A stretch of DNA of 14,759 bases from NCBI GenBank assembly GCA_023400335.1, contig JAEXFF010000121.1, positions 1 to 14,759 of the forward strand, in the 5' to 3' direction. This document shows, in pieces, positions 14,424 through 14,759 of this stretch (position 1 is its first letter; the number at the start of each line of letters is the position of its first letter). The position numbers and the translations under genes are program-made. The notes beneath the pieces are model-generated. The model made no database searches, was not told where the DNA came from, and saw nothing but the letters and a program-made list of their open reading frames with translations. The stretch comes from Bacteroidota bacterium. Its GTDB lineage: Bacteria; Bacteroidota; Bacteroidia; Bacteroidales; Marinifilaceae.

Positions 14424-14431
14424 CAAATATA
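14424..14431 (-). promoter_or_regulatory. Putative promoter of the BACON operon, -7 element TATATTTG
   Basis: On the minus strand this is a perfect TAnnTTTG, predicting a start near 14417 and a ~113-base leader. It is embedded in the same 15-mer (ACAAATATATAATTT in plus sense) as the pfkA element. No TTTG -33 box was seen in the AT-rich DNA upstream. Confidence 0.5.
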
Positions 14432-14437
14432 TAATTT

Positions 14438-14759
14438 AATCTTAAAAATTAATAAATTTTATCTTAAAATATCTTTTTGTTATATGCCTTTTTGCTGTAA
14501 TCTTATCGGATAAGGAGAAGAAAAATTCAAACCTGAGGCAAAGAAGAGGGGGCAAATTGCTTTTACAACATTCTCAGAATTTAAAAGCATACGTGCGGTA
14601 CTGCCCGGAACAAACACAAGAATTTTCAGGCAAGATTAAAACAGGCTTAATCAAACAATAAAGATGATTACCGATTATTTGAGAAACGGGGAGATGAAAT
14701 TATTTATGTTCTCCAGTTTTATGAAGTCATTTTCTTCCGAACCGGATACAAATATAAGT
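14438..14759. other. Right-edge region without an assignable gene
   Basis: The region is AT-rich to about 14500, then mixed. A 13-base palindrome CTTATC-G-GATAAG lies at 14502-14514. A frame starting ATG at 14664 stays open for 32 codons to the window edge (MITDYLRNGEMKLF...), but has no recognisable content and may be chance. No tRNA or repeat was found. Confidence 0.4.
14749..14756 (-). promoter_or_regulatory. -7-like element TATATTTG at the right edge, minus strand
   Basis: CAAATATA on the plus strand reads TATATTTG on the minus strand, the same octamer as the pfkA and BACON operon elements. It would direct a transcript into 14305-14742, where no gene is apparent, so it may mark a long leader for the BACON operon, a small RNA, or a chance match. 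Confidence 0.3.

Noticed and set aside
1..14759. Defence system, phage, integrative element or tRNA genes
   Set aside because: No recombinase, transposase, nuclease, tRNA fold or flanking direct repeats were found; the gene content is ordinary chromosome plus a surface lipoprotein operon.

Overview
The window most likely comes from a member of the Bacteroidales. The evidence is several TAnnTTTG-type -7 promoter elements, mostly weak ribosome-binding sites in AT-rich leaders, lipoproteins with an acidic Ser-Asp-Asp stretch after the lipidated cysteine, BACON domains, a long ~625-residue amidophosphoribosyltransferase, and a relic of a type III glutamine synthetase. No rRNA, tRNA, CRISPR array, insertion sequence or integrase was seen. 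The species cannot be fixed from the sequence alone.

Left part (1-3.7 kb): the 3' end of an MgtC/SapB-family membrane protein runs off the left edge and converges with a FabH-type ketoacyl-ACP synthase on the minus strand. Divergent from that is a two-gene redox operon, an aldo/keto reductase followed by an Old Yellow Enzyme-type flavin oxidoreductase. Two palindromes lie in its upstream region.

Middle part (3.7-7.5 kb, minus strand): pfkA (6-phosphofructokinase) and a purF-type amidophosphoribosyltransferase are intact. purF is flanked on both sides by decayed genes that also handle ammonia or glutamine. Upstream lies the C-terminal stump of a type III glutamine synthetase, with a frameshift and a nonsense codon. 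Downstream lies an NAD synthase-like fragment, with a nonsense codon and a frameshift in a homopolymer. A strong hairpin with a T tract on the minus strand closes this block. It looks like the eroded remains of a nitrogen-assimilation neighbourhood in which only purF survived.

Central part (7.4-10.7 kb, plus strand): a 640-base gap holds an AT-rich pfkA promoter region and then a GC-richer segment (about 7805-7990) with nested complementary arms, a candidate structured RNA. It is followed by a stand-alone methionine aminopeptidase, an Hsp20 chaperone with an unusually strong Shine-Dalgarno sequence and a sigma-54-like upstream element, and an OmpA-family lipoprotein with a coiled coil.

Right part (10.9-14.4 kb, minus strand): a two-gene operon encodes paralogous, probably surface-exposed lipoproteins. 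Each has BACON domain(s), a WGDG-containing beta domain, a cysteine-bearing solenoid of about 27-residue BspA/DUF285-like repeats, and a shared C-terminal cap (GESPYTxxDGxKxHLYER). The leader contains a typical -7 element and a hairpin plus U-tract that could attenuate transcription. The last ~330 bases hold no assignable gene, only another -7-like element at the very edge.
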